Below are positions 53,738 through 62,696 of a stretch of DNA of 64,000 nt, one piece after another. The notes under the pieces were generated by a model. The model had not been told where the DNA came from. It did not search any database and worked only from the letters and a program-made list of their open reading frames with translations. How positions within the stretch are numbered: position 1 is the first letter of the stretch; every line of letters starts with the position of its first letter. The position numbers and the translations under genes are program-made. Where the stretch lies: positions 1 to 64,000 of the forward strand of contig CAVYZL010000006.1 in NCBI GenBank assembly GCA_963773055.1. The letters run 5' to 3'. Source of the DNA: PALSA-612 sp963773055. GTDB taxonomy: Bacteria > Actinomycetota > Thermoleophilia > Gaiellales > Gaiellaceae.

Positions 53738-54067
53738 GTGGACGCTGTCGAGCGTAACGAGATCCTCAGCCGCTACGCGGACCACGCGAAGCGGTTCGAC
53801 GCTGCTGCGTCCAGGAGGGTCGGGCAGAGCGCCGAGATCATCCCTTTCAACGCTCCGTTGCGAGAGCTCGAGCAGGAGCCGACGCCACGCGAGGTCCAGG
53901 TGCTTCAGCTGATCGCGGAAGGGCTTGTCAACCGCGAGATCGGCAAGGTCCTCTTCCTCTCCGAGGAGACGGTCAAGTCGCACGTGCGGCACCTGCTCGC
54001 CAAGCTTCAGGCCCGCTCCCGAGCGCATGCTGTTGCGATCGGGTTCCGCCGCGGGATCCTCACCTAG
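53738..54067 (+). CDS. LuxR-type HTH regulator, short
   Basis: This 109-residue protein has an unassigned N-terminal part (AVERNEILSRYADHAKRFDA) and a C-terminal LuxR helix-turn-helix, TPREVQVLQLIAEGLVNREI followed by LSEETVKSHVRHLLAKLQAR. No receiver or ligand domain is seen, so it may act alone or with a partner. GTG 53738 is the start. Confidence 0.85.
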   Translation: MDAVERNEILSRYADHAKRFDAAASRRVGQSAEIIPFNAPLRELEQEPTPREVQVLQLIAEGLVNREIGKVLFLSEETVKSHVRHLLAKLQARSRAHAVAIGFRRGILT

Positions 54068-54079
54068 GCCCAGACGCCC

Positions 54080-54123
54080 GAAAGCCCACACCCTTCGCGA
54101 ATACGGTGCAGGCGTGGGCTTTC
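54080..54123 (+). terminator. Hairpin after LuxR gene
   Basis: GAAAGCCCAC (54080-54089) pairs with GTGGGCTTTC (54114-54123), a perfect 10-bp stem with a 24-nt loop. It lies 12 bp after the LuxR stop and could end that transcript. Confidence 0.55.
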
Positions 54124-54149
54124 AGACCTAGCACTAGGGGTTTTCCTCA

Positions 54150-54263
54150 CCGTGTGGAAATCCCTCAACAGGGGAATGCCACACGGCTGTGGAAAAACTC
54201 AGGCTATGACCGGCTTACCAGCCCGAATATCCGCCGGGCAGCGGAAGCCGAATCCGCGCTGAG
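54150..54263 (+). promoter_or_regulatory. Structured 5' leader of the HD-GYP gene, riboswitch-like
   Basis: Two folded blocks precede the ATG at 54273. Block 1: CCGTGTGG (54150-54157) pairs perfectly with CCACACGG (54179-54186), with a symmetric AAA/ATG internal loop and an inner stem TCCCT/GGGGA. Block 2: CTCAG (54198-54202) with CTGAG (54259-54263) encloses GGCT-tacc-AGCC (54212-54223), CCGC/GCGG (54231-54244) and GGCT/AGCC (54202-54205/54246-54249), a junction-like form. The only Shine-Dalgarno-like GAGAG (54261-54265) overlaps the closing strand. It does not match the c-di-GMP-I or -II riboswitch consensus I know. Confidence 0.45.
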
Positions 54264-54272
54264 AGCTTACGC

Positions 54273-55823
54273 ATGAGCGAACTCCTGTCTCGAGGGACTA
54301 ACGGCAAAAGCGGTTATACCCGACTTCCTTCCCGCCTGCAAGAGTTCGGGGCTCCAATCGCAGCGGCGCATCGGCTTGCTGCGACGATGGCGGCGCCGCT
54401 TGGCGTTTATCTAGCCGGACTCGGTGTTGTAGCCGTCAGCCTGGGCGTTATCAGTGTCGAGTTGGGCTACGGCATTGGCGAGGTCTGGGCTGTGGCGGTA
54501 CTCGCGATCGCGGCGGCTGTGTCAGAGCGGCAGCGTGTCGCAATCGGCAAAGACACTGAGGCGTCAATCTCGCTCATTCCGATTCTCTTCGCGGCCGTCC
54601 TTTTTGGCCCACTCGCCGGAATGATTGTCTGCGGCCGTTTCAAACCTTCGGGGCGTTCTGCTCTCCGTACATGAGGTGGGCGATCTACACATGCTCGCAT
54701 TCGATCACGGGGGCGCTCGCCGGCTTCGTTGCGATTGGTGCTCTCCAGCTTTCCGGCGACGAGCTTCTGGGGTATCTGGTCGCAACGGGATTCGCAGCGC
54801 TCGCTGCAGAGGTGGCCGAGACAGCATTCTCTTGGGATCACGATCTGGATGCGCGGCAAGGAGCCCTTTGCACCGATCCGTGCATTGGCACCAATCGCGT
54901 TCGCATCGGTGCTCCTGTATGCGCCAGTTGTCGCTCTTCTCGTCACCGCCTACGAACAGGTGTCACCCCTAACACTCCCGCTGTTCCTCGCACCCGCACT
55001 CGCCGCTCAGCGCTTGTTTGGGCTCTATCAGGAGCAGAGGCGCCTGGCCGATGATCTTGCTTAGGTCAACGTACGCCTCGAACGCGCGAACCTTTCCTTC
55101 GCCACTGCGCTCGTGACGACACTTGACGCCAGGGATCGGTACACGGCCGGTCACTCGGCCGCAGTCGCGATCTATGCTCGCGATATCGTTGCTCGGCTGG
55201 GGCTTGGCGACGATGATCAGCAACTCGCGCACGTGTGCGGACTCGTTCACGACATCGGGAAAATCGGCCTGCCGCCGGGCCTTCTCGAGAAGCCCGGGGC
55301 CTTGACCCTTTCCGAACGTCGAACCATGGAGACGCACTCCGAGATCGGCGAACGCATCCTTGCGAAGGTCGAGGACTACGCGGAAATCGCCCGCATCGTT
55401 CGCCATCACCACGAGCGTTGGGACGGGCAGGGATACCCGGATGGACTGCATGCTGACGAGATTCCTCTCATCGCGCGAGTCATTGCCACGGCTGACGCTT
55501 ATAACGCCATGACGTCAGATCGTCCGTACCGCGACGCCATGCCGAGTCGAGTCGCGCGTCTCCGTCTTGCGCAAGGAGCGGAGTCGCAGTTTGACACGGC
55601 GGTCGTGGCAGCCTTCGAAGCGATTCTTGCTGGCGCGGCTGAGGACTACCGGCTCGCGACGCGAGACGACTTCACACTCGAAGAGCAGGATCGCGTAGGG
55701 ACGGTGAACACGAGGCCAGAGGAAGTATGGAGGTTGCTGTCGTCGCTGTCGGCGCGTAAGTCATCGATCCTCGAGGGCCCAAACAACAGCCTCTGTCCGC
55801 GATCGCACGCCGATTTTCTGTAG
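54273..55823 (+). pseudogene. Membrane-associated HD-GYP domain protein, frameshifts plus in-frame stop
   Basis: The HD-GYP domain would hydrolyse c-di-GMP: TLDARDRYTAGHSAAVAIYA, VHDIGKIGLPPGLLEKPG, HHHERWDGQGYPDGL and AYNAMTSDRPYR are all present in the last frame (55113-55823). Ahead of it lie six or so membrane helices in earlier frames (AAPLGVYLAGLGVVAVSLGV; SGDELLGYLVATGFAALAA; ALAPIAFASVLLYAPVVALL). Two shifts (near 54660 and 54835) and a TAG at 55062-55064 separate them; RRLADDLA-stop-VNVRLERANLSF is continuous protein on both sides. It starts at ATG 54273 behind a structured leader. Restoring three changes gives an intact protein. Confidence 0.75.
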
Positions 55824-58325
55824 ATGTTGCGAAGGTGTATTTTCACCGTCGACCTCGCTCACGAAGAGAGATTGCGCGATCTCCTGTTCGTGGCGCCGGC
55901 GACGAGGAGCGCAAGGACTTCGTCCTCCCTCTTTGACAACTGGACCCGACCTGTCAACGAGTCTACGGGCGCTCGAACCCGCAGACCCACCGTCTGCGCA
56001 AGTGCATGGTCGCGGCGCTTAGAAGGATCGTGCGCAGACGACGAGGACCTGCCACTTTGCCGCGAGTGATTCCAGGATCTGTGTGGGCACGGTAGACCGC
56101 CACAAAGGCGTCGATGTTGCCTGCTTCGACACTTCGTCTGCAAGGCAAGTCGTACGGCATCATGCATCAGGATCGCTTCCAGACAAGTGCGTCGAGCACG
56201 GCGTCAGTGCCCACGGGGCAAGTCCTGCGAACCTCGGTTCGCTGACTCGCTGCGTTCTCGCTTTGGCTGTCCGCGCGCGGCGGCTTATTCGAATCGCCAG
56301 GAGGCGTAGGCAAGGCCCCACCACCATCGAACTCAGCCTCCATCCCGCGAGCGTCGTCTCGGGCCGTGATGTTCTTCGAGCGCTGTAACGGTGCGCTCCG
56401 GCGAGCCCAACGCCAAGTAGACGCGAGCAAGGACCGCTCCAATGTTCATCAGTAGGAGGCCGTCACCGATCGCATGTCGACCTCGGACTTCGTCGAGATC
56501 GAAATACACCGCTTGAACTCTCGAAGCCCCGCAGAGCGCTAGCCCGGTAGATGAGTGCGTGCGGGAGCACGAACGCAAGCCGATAGTCCTTCGCGAGCCG
56601 GAGCTCCTCGAGCAGTTGCGGTTACGGCGTCCGCGATACTGCCGACAAGAACCAGGCTGCTCGCATAGGAGTTGAGAGCCGAAGAGTCGAACGATCGGAT
56701 CGCGAGACGTATGCAGCAAGGGCGCAGCGACTAGCCATTTCTCAACGGCCTCCCGTGATATCCCCACGCAGAGTGCTAGCAGCAGCTGGCCATTCCCGGC
56801 CTGAGTACACCGTCCGCCGAGGTGCTTGCGGCGAGGTCAACTCGTGAAATCATCGACGCTTCTCTCGAACCTCGAGAGTGAGTGGTGAGACGAAATCGGC
56901 CCCACAGAGCGTGTCTTGTCGCAAATCGTGCTCGAGCGAGACTCCGTCGAGCGCGTCTGCGAAATAGCCGAGGGCCGTTTCGTCTCGGTAGGTCAGATGG
57001 GCGCTCGCGCCGGCGAGGCCGAAGGAGCGTGAGGTAAGCGCATGGCCGGCGCCGAACCGTCGCGCTGCTTGCAGGCCGAGCGCCTCCGATCGCGTGCGGT
57101 CTCCGGCACGGAAGGCGAGCTCACCCTCAGCGAGGTCGACCACCGGCGCGTCCACCTCGTGCTCGCGTGCACACGCGACCCAGCGAGCAAGTGTCGGGAG
57201 GCGGGCATCGAGGAGCATCGGCGGGAGCGCGGCCTCGAAGAGCTCGACAAGCAGGTTGCGGTCGAAGAAACGCTCGACGAGAGAGAACGCGTCGTCCCAC
57301 TCGGCGCGGCCGATGTGCGTGCGGATGAGGCGCTCAACGATGCTCGCCTCCTGATCGCCCGCGAGCTCACGGAACTTCCCTTCGAGAAAGCCTCGGAGCA
57401 GGGGGTGGATCTCGAAGTCGTGCTCCGACGAGATCAAGAAGCCGAGCCGCCGCGCGTCGCGGAGCGCTCCCTCTGCGTCCTCGCCGAGGAGAGCCTCTGC
57501 GACGGCCGGCGCGACGGACGAAGACAAGGCGAGCTGCGACACGTGCCACCGGAGGTCCGGGTCCGCGGCCTGGTACAGCTCCTCTGCGAAGTACTCGTAC
57601 AGGGCCTCCGGAACGCCGGCGTCGGGAAGGTCGAAGTCCTCAGCGAGAGCAGCAAGCCCGATCACGGCCGGCCATCCGTCCGCGAGGGCCACGAGCCCGT
57701 CGACCTCGCTCTCTGCACGATGGGACAGCACTTCCTCCGCCTCTTCTTTGCTCATCGCCAGCACGTTCCGGCCAACCTCGTAGGCCTCGCCGTAGAGGAG
57801 GCGCCGCGACGTCGCCCACGACGGCCGCTTTCGCGACGTTAGGAACAAGCGAAGCGGCGAGAGAGCGAGCACGCGCTCGACGAACTCTTCGGCGAACGTC
57901 GACTCGCACGCGAACTGGTAATCGTCGAAGACGATCCAGGCGTCGTCCGGCCAGGGCGCGAGGTCCTCGGCGAGCAGCTCGGCGAGCGGCTCGACGTCCT
58001 TCTCCGGCGTCCCGGTGGCGCGAAGTCGCTCGCCCATCCTCACGCCGACATCCGGGATGATCTCCGATGCGACTCGCGCAAGCCCGACCGCGAGCGCCGC
58101 GACATCGGCAGCAGCCGGAGAGCCGCGATACCAGCCGCGTCTCCTCGTCGCGAACCATTGCCTCGCGAGCGTCGTCTTGCCGTATCCCGCCGGAGCGACG
58201 AGCATGATCACCGGCGCCGTCGCCTCGTCAAGAAGCCGGGTCAGGCGCGGCCTCTCGATCAGGTGCTCGCTGCCTGCCTCGATCCCGGGTGCGTTCGGCC
58301 TCATGACAACGTTCGTCGTAGCCAT
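55762..58325 (-). pseudogene. MalT/LAL-family LuxR regulator, frameshifted
   Basis: The N-terminal 490 residues (56850-58325, start ATG 58325) form an ATPase regulator: LIERPRLTRLLDEATAPVIM, Walker A APAGYGKTTLARQW (45-58) and IVFDDYQFACES, followed by winged-helix and TPR parts. After 56850 the TPR region continues in other frames (GISREAVEKWLVAAPLLHTS; GDGLLLMNIGAVLARVYLAL). The C-terminal LuxR HTH is split too: LSKREDEVLALLVAGATNR near 55900 and TVKIHLRNIYRK near 55830. The full protein would be ~850 residues, normal for LAL proteins. Five or more lesions suggest decay or poor sequence. Confidence 0.7.
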
Positions 58326-58423
58326 GTCCGCTCGAGGCGGACCGTACAAGGTCTCAGGCTCTCGTGGGACGACGAGACCGGTGCCGGCAGCGAGCAGATC
58401 CGCCGCCGGCACCGGTCCGTCCT

Positions 58424-58687
58424 TTACACGCGACCCGACGCGATGAGACTCAACCCGTCGACGAGTGGATCCTCGCCCGTCGCCGCCATGAACGCAGCCG
58501 GGATCTGTCGTCGCCTGGGCACGCCGAGCTTCTGCCGCAGGATGTCGGTGTGGGCCTTCGCAGTCCTCGGCGAGATGCCGAGCTTGACGGAGACCTCCTC
58601 GTTCGAGCACCCCGCGGCGATGAGCTGGACGATCTGCCGTTGACGGGTCGAGATCGTCGGGATCGCGCTCTTCAGGGTCTCGTACAT
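58424..58687 (-). CDS. LuxR-type HTH regulator, very short
   Basis: This 87-residue protein is almost only an HTH: STRQRQIVQLIAAGCSNEEV then LGISPRTAKAHTDILRQKLG and a tail IPAAFMAATGEDPLVDG. It lies upstream of the broken LAL regulator, in the same direction, and its stop is 98 bp before that start. As it has no sensing domain, activity must be set by its level or a partner. Confidence 0.8.
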   Translation of the reverse strand: MYETLKSAIPTISTRQRQIVQLIAAGCSNEEVSVKLGISPRTAKAHTDILRQKLGVPRRRQIPAAFMAATGEDPLVDGLSLIASGRV

Positions 58688-58750
58688 GGTCGACGAGGCT
58701 ATACCTGCGCCCCCTCCGTGCCTATCGTCCGGAGGGAGTAACTTCGGCGA

Positions 58751-59764
58751 TTACGCCGCTCTCAACGCGGGTTTGCGGACGAAGCTCGCATCGTGCCCGC
58801 GCGCATTCGCCGCCTGCAGCTCTACCTCATCGAGCGCGCCGATTCGCAGGAGCAGCTCGAGCTCGTCGCGGAGGTGCGTGCGCATCATCTCCGGCCCGTC
58901 CGTCGCAATCGTGAAGGGCACGTCGTGCTCGACGAAGGCGCGGAACGTGTCTCGGAGCGCGTTCTCGTCGAGCAAGGCCTTCGTGAGGAGGTTCGACGTC
59001 GGACAGATTTCGAGCACGATCCCTGCCTCGCTGAGCGTCGACATCAGATCCGCGTCGCCGGCGGCGAGGATCCCGTGACCAATCCGCTCGGGCCGAAGTG
59101 CCTCCGCGACCTCCCACGTCTCGGCGAGGCCGTGCTCGCCACCTTCCTCGCCGACGTGAATCGTGATCCCTAGCCCGGCAGCCTTCGCCTCCTCGACGAG
59201 TGGCGCTAGCTCGGCGTACGGGTAGCGGCCACCCGGCCGCGGCCCCGCGATGTCGATGCCGACTATGCCCCGCGAAGCCCAGCGGATCGCCTTCTCGACG
59301 ATGATCTCGTTCTGCCGCTCGGTGAACGTCCGATCCATCATCAGGATCAGCCCGGCGCGCACGTGCGGATATTCGAGCGCTGCGAGGTCGAGCCCGCGGA
59401 CGGCGGCGAGGATGATGTGATCGAGGTCGCGCTCGCCGCCGCGGTTTCGCTTCATCGGGTTGAAGCGGATCTCGAGCGTCGTGATCCCCTGCGAGCGGTA
59501 GGCGCCGCCGATCGCCGCGTGGACCGAGCGCTCGACCGCGAGCGGGCTCGACTGGATCAGCTCGGTCCAGCGGTAGATCTCGTTCAGCGCGTCGAGGTTC
59601 TCGACGCCACGCGGGTCGGAGACGGTGACGAGGCGGTCGAACTCCCAGAAGTCCTTCACGGGAAGGGCGATGCCCTGCTCGTGGGCCAGGCTCCACATGA
59701 TCTCCGAGGCGACCGAGCCGCCGAGGTGCGTGTGGAGCTCGGCGAGTCCCTCGGGGAAGTCCAC
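58751..59764 (-). CDS. Adenosine deaminase-like amidohydrolase
   Basis: This 337-residue TIM-barrel hydrolase has the zinc site ELHTHLGGS (His11/His13), the catalytic IHVGEEGGEHG (His/Glu) and the HG in RIGHGILAAGD. The last metal motif reads TDGPEMM rather than the usual TDDP, a change at the substrate side. Family enzymes deaminate adenosine, adenine or related aminated purines; with the motif change the substrate should be held open. It is divergent from the glycosyltransferase at 59810 (45-bp gap). Confidence 0.88.
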   Translation of the reverse strand: MDFPEGLAELHTHLGGSVASEIMWSLAHEQGIALPVKDFWEFDRLVTVSDPRGVENLDALNEIYRWTELIQSSPLAVERSVHAAIGGAYRSQGITTLEIRFNPMKRNRGGERDLDHIILAAVRGLDLAALEYPHVRAGLILMMDRTFTERQNEIIVEKAIRWASRGIVGIDIAGPRPGGRYPYAELAPLVEEAKAAGLGITIHVGEEGGEHGLAETWEVAEALRPERIGHGILAAGDADLMSTLSEAGIVLEICPTSNLLTKALLDENALRDTFRAFVEHDVPFTIATDGPEMMRTHLRDELELLLRIGALDEVELQAANARGHDASFVRKPALRAA

Positions 59765-59809
59765 TGGCCGAGTCTACTTCGAGCTACGTGGCCGCCTTAG
59801 GATGGGCGC

Positions 59810-60955
59810 GTGAAGGTCGGAATCGTCGTCCCCTTCTCGTGGTCGTTCTCCGGCGGAGTGAACGAGCACGCGGAGCTCCAGTCGGCCGCGCTGCGCTCGC
59901 TCGGCCTCGAGGTCCGAACGGTGATCGGCAACGATCCCCCGGGGACGTTCACGCGTGCGCTTCATCCTCGCTACGGCCGTCACGACGATCCGCCCGAGGA
60001 CGTGATCCCGGTCGGACGTTCGGTGATCGTGCCCGCCAACGGATCGCTGCCGAACATCGTGCTGACGGCGAGAGTCCGGCGAAAGGTGCGGAGGGCACTC
60101 GCCCGCGAGCAGTTCGACATCCTGCACCTCCACGAGCCGATGACGCCTGCCATCTGCGTCGCGGCGCTCGCAGCCGCCGAGTGCCCCGTGGTGGCGACGT
60201 TCCATGCCTCCGGCGAGCTGAAGTGGTACGGCCCCGGTCGAGCGGGCTGGGGCTTCCTGATGAACCGGATCGACTACAGGATCGCCGTCTCGGAGCAGGC
60301 GCGCATCTCGGCGGCGCGCTGGCTACCCGGCGAGTACGACGTGATCCCGAACGGCGCTCTGATCCCGCCGCACGCGGATGCGGCCGACCGCGAGCACCGG
60401 GTCGTGTTCATCGGCCGCCACGATCCGCGGAAGGGATTATCCGTTCTGCTTGCCGCGTGGCCCGCAATCCATGCGCGGACGGGCGCTCGTCTCCGGGTCG
60501 TCGGCGCGGACCCACTCGCCGTGCGCCTGCTTCTCTCGCGTGACCGGCTGCCGGACACCGGCATCGACATGCTCGGCTTTCTGAGCCAGGATGCGTTGAC
60601 CGACGAGCTGCTCCGCGCGAAGCTTCTCGTCGCACCGTCGGTAGGGATGGAGAGCTTCGGCATGGTGCTCACACGGGCGTTCGCCTGCGCAGTGCCGGTC
60701 GTCGCGTCGGACATTGCGGGATACAGAGACGTGATGGAAGACGAGATCGGGACGCTCGTGCCTCCCGGCGACGCAGCCGCGCTCGAGGACGCTGTCGTCT
60801 CCATGCTCGGAGACGAGGAGCGACGGGCGCGGCTCGGCGCCGCGGCGCGCCAGGTCGCGCTCGACCGCTACTCCTGGGACGCGATCGGCCAGCGACTCCT
60901 CGAGATCTATGAGCTCGTGCTCGCCCGGGCGGGCAGGAGCACGGCGGTCACCTGA
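59810..60955 (+). CDS. GT4-family glycosyltransferase, PimA-like
   Basis: This 381-residue retaining glycosyltransferase resembles actinobacterial PimA, which adds mannose to phosphatidylinositol. Features are IVVPFSWSFSGGVNEHAELQ, HLHEPMTPAICVAALAAAEC, TFHASGELKWYG and the donor site FIGRHDPRKGLSVLLAAWPA with the EX7E motif PSVGMESFGMVLTRAFACAV. It overlaps a membrane flippase-like gene by TGATG. The pair probably acts on a lipid acceptor at the membrane; acceptor identity is inferred. Confidence 0.88.
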   Translation: MKVGIVVPFSWSFSGGVNEHAELQSAALRSLGLEVRTVIGNDPPGTFTRALHPRYGRHDDPPEDVIPVGRSVIVPANGSLPNIVLTARVRRKVRRALAREQFDILHLHEPMTPAICVAALAAAECPVVATFHASGELKWYGPGRAGWGFLMNRIDYRIAVSEQARISAARWLPGEYDVIPNGALIPPHADAADREHRVVFIGRHDPRKGLSVLLAAWPAIHARTGARLRVVGADPLAVRLLLSRDRLPDTGIDMLGFLSQDALTDELLRAKLLVAPSVGMESFGMVLTRAFACAVPVVASDIAGYRDVMEDEIGTLVPPGDAAALEDAVVSMLGDEERRARLGAAARQVALDRYSWDAIGQRLLEIYELVLARAGRSTAVT

Positions 60956-62046
60956 TGCAGGCTCTGCGGCGGCTGACCCGCAACCCGTGGGTGCGGATCG
61001 GCGCCGTCGCCGCCCTGCTCGCCGGCGCGGCTGCGGCCGTCTACTTCGGCGGTCCGGAGTGGGGACAGGTCGCGGACGCTTTCCGCGCCGTCGAGTGGGA
61101 ATGGATCGCGGTCGCCATCGGGCTCAACCTCCTGTCCGTGCTGTCTCGCTCACTGTCGTGGAACACGATCATCGACCAGGCGGTGCCACCGCCGCATCCG
61201 CGCTTCATGCACGTCTTCTCCGCGTTCTCGATCGGGTTGCTCGCGAACGCGACGATGCCCGGGCGGGTCGGGGAGCTGGCGCGGGTCGCCGTGCTTACGC
61301 GCCACATGCCGCGGCTGAAGGGAGCGTGGGCGACGCTCGTCGGCACGGTCTTCGCGCACCGAGTGTTCGACTTCGTGCCCGCGGCGTTCCTCGTCGTCTG
61401 GGTGCTCGCAACGGCCGAGATCCCGCACTGGGCCGTGACGAGCTTGATCATCCTCTTCTCGATCGGCGCCGTCTTGCTCGTGATCGCGTTCATGAGCGCG
61501 CGTCACCACCAGCGGAGCCATCACGTCGACAGCGTCCACGCCACCCGCAGGGTCGTGACCATGGCCCGCCACGGCCTTGGAGTCATGCGTCAACCCGTCT
61601 CCGCCGTCACGGCGATCGGGTTCCAGTTCATCGGCTGGATCTGCCAGCTGTTCGCGGTCTGGGCGACGATGGAGGCGTTCTCGATCGACCTCGACCTCTC
61701 GGCGGCCGGGCTCGTGCTCGTGCTGATGAACCTCGCCGCGATCATCCCGCTGTGGCCGGGCAATGTCGGCCTGCTCCAGGTGGCGATCGCGACGCCGCTC
61801 GTCGGCTACGGCGTTCCGTACGCACAAGGGTTTGCGTTCGGACTCGGCCTGCAGGCGATCGAGGCGTCGGTCGGGATCGGGTTCGGGCTCCTCTTCCTCG
61901 GCCGCGAGGGACTCTCCTACGCGACGCTACGACGCATGCCTCCGGCCGTCGATGCGCTCGAGAAGGACGAGGGCGAGGGGGCTGCCGATGAGGCTGCAGA
62001 GGACGTCGTCGAGGAGCCCGAGCGGGCCGAGGCGCTGAGCGGCTAG
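60955..62046 (+). CDS. Lysylphosphatidylglycerol-synthase-like membrane protein (UPF0104)
   Basis: This 363-residue integral membrane protein has about eight helices (AAVYFGGPEWG; WIAVAIGLNLLSVLSRSLSW; FSIGLLANATMPGRVGELAR; FDFVPAAFLVVWVLATAEI) and the family motif NATMPGRVGELARVAVL. The family includes LPG synthase transmembrane parts and glycolipid flippase-like proteins. It lies immediately after a GT4 enzyme, which suggests glycolipid transport rather than aminoacylation. The acidic tail EDEGEGAADEAAEDVVEEPE is disordered. Confidence 0.85.
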   Translation: MQALRRLTRNPWVRIGAVAALLAGAAAAVYFGGPEWGQVADAFRAVEWEWIAVAIGLNLLSVLSRSLSWNTIIDQAVPPPHPRFMHVFSAFSIGLLANATMPGRVGELARVAVLTRHMPRLKGAWATLVGTVFAHRVFDFVPAAFLVVWVLATAEIPHWAVTSLIILFSIGAVLLVIAFMSARHHQRSHHVDSVHATRRVVTMARHGLGVMRQPVSAVTAIGFQFIGWICQLFAVWATMEAFSIDLDLSAAGLVLVLMNLAAIIPLWPGNVGLLQVAIATPLVGYGVPYAQGFAFGLGLQAIEASVGIGFGLLFLGREGLSYATLRRMPPAVDALEKDEGEGAADEAAEDVVEEPERAEALSG

Positions 62047-62471
62047 GAGTCGACCTGCCCGTCGAGCTCGCGCGTTGCGAGCCGAACGTATCCCGCCAGG
62101 ATCGTCGCAAGGTTCCACGCAACGGTGGCGTTCGTCTCGGCGATCGGGCGAAACTCCCACGCCGAGAGGCCCCAGCACTTGAGCTCTGTCTCTGCGGTGA
62201 CCGTCGCCGACCGCGTGCCGTCGTCGACGAGCGCGACCTCGCCGAAGGACGAGCCCGGTCCAAGCGTGCCGATCTCGAGGTCTCCGTGCTTGGCCTTCGC
62301 GGTGCCGGACTCGACAACGAAGAAGCCAATGCCCTGCGAGCCCTCCAGGGCGATCGTCGTGCCGGCGACGAATGTCCGCTCCTTGAACGATTTTGCGATC
62401 GAGTCGAGCGCTTTCGGCTCGACGTTGTGGAACAACTTGACCTGCCTGAGGAGATCGGTGGGAGCGCTCAT
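62043..62471 (-). CDS. Cyclic-nucleotide-binding-domain protein
   Basis: This 142-residue protein is a single CRP-like sensor domain: LFHNVEPKALDSIAKSFKER, TIALEGSQGIGFFVVESGTA and the phosphate-binding cassette SFGEVALVDDGTRSATV. No HTH follows, so it is a free-standing cNMP sensor. It converges with the LPG-synthase-like gene (4-bp overlap). Confidence 0.85.
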   Translation of the reverse strand: MSAPTDLLRQVKLFHNVEPKALDSIAKSFKERTFVAGTTIALEGSQGIGFFVVESGTAKAKHGDLEIGTLGPGSSFGEVALVDDGTRSATVTAETELKCWGLSAWEFRPIAETNATVAWNLATILAGYVRLATRELDGQVDS

Positions 62472-62480
62472 GGTTGGATT

Positions 62481-62696
62481 CTATGCAGAAGGCTTGGCGG
62501 CCTGCACGCGTTTGGCCAGCTCTTCCACCTTGCCCTCGGCCGCCTCGAGACGCGCGCGGCAGATCGCGTAGAGCGCTTCGCCACGCTCCCAGAGCGCGAT
62601 CGCCTCATCGACGTCGACGTTGCCAGACTCGAGACGCTCGATGATCGTGCGCAGCTCGCGCTCGGCAGCCTCGAACGAGAGCTCCTCCGCGCTCAC
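62481..62696 (-). CDS. xseB: Exonuclease VII small subunit
   Basis: This 71-residue protein is the helical XseB subunit: LSFEAAERELRTIIERLESG, NVDVDEAIALWERGEALYAI and CRARLEAAEGKVEELAKRVQ. It overlaps the xseA stop by 4 bp (ATGA). XseA and XseB together make the single-strand DNA exonuclease. Confidence 0.94.
   Translation of the reverse strand: MSAEELSFEAAERELRTIIERLESGNVDVDEAIALWERGEALYAICRARLEAAEGKVEELAKRVQAAKPSA

Noticed and set aside
54150..54263. c-di-GMP-I (GEMM) riboswitch
   Set aside because: The GEMM tetraloop-receptor and the conserved core bases are not there, so I call it structured RNA of unknown class.
55062..55064. Pyrrolysine or other recoding of TAG
   Set aside because: One TAG in a gene with frameshifts, and no Pyl system seen; mutation or error is simpler.
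54000..57000. Insertion sequence or integron
   Set aside because: No transposase, integrase, target-site duplication or att-like repeat was found.
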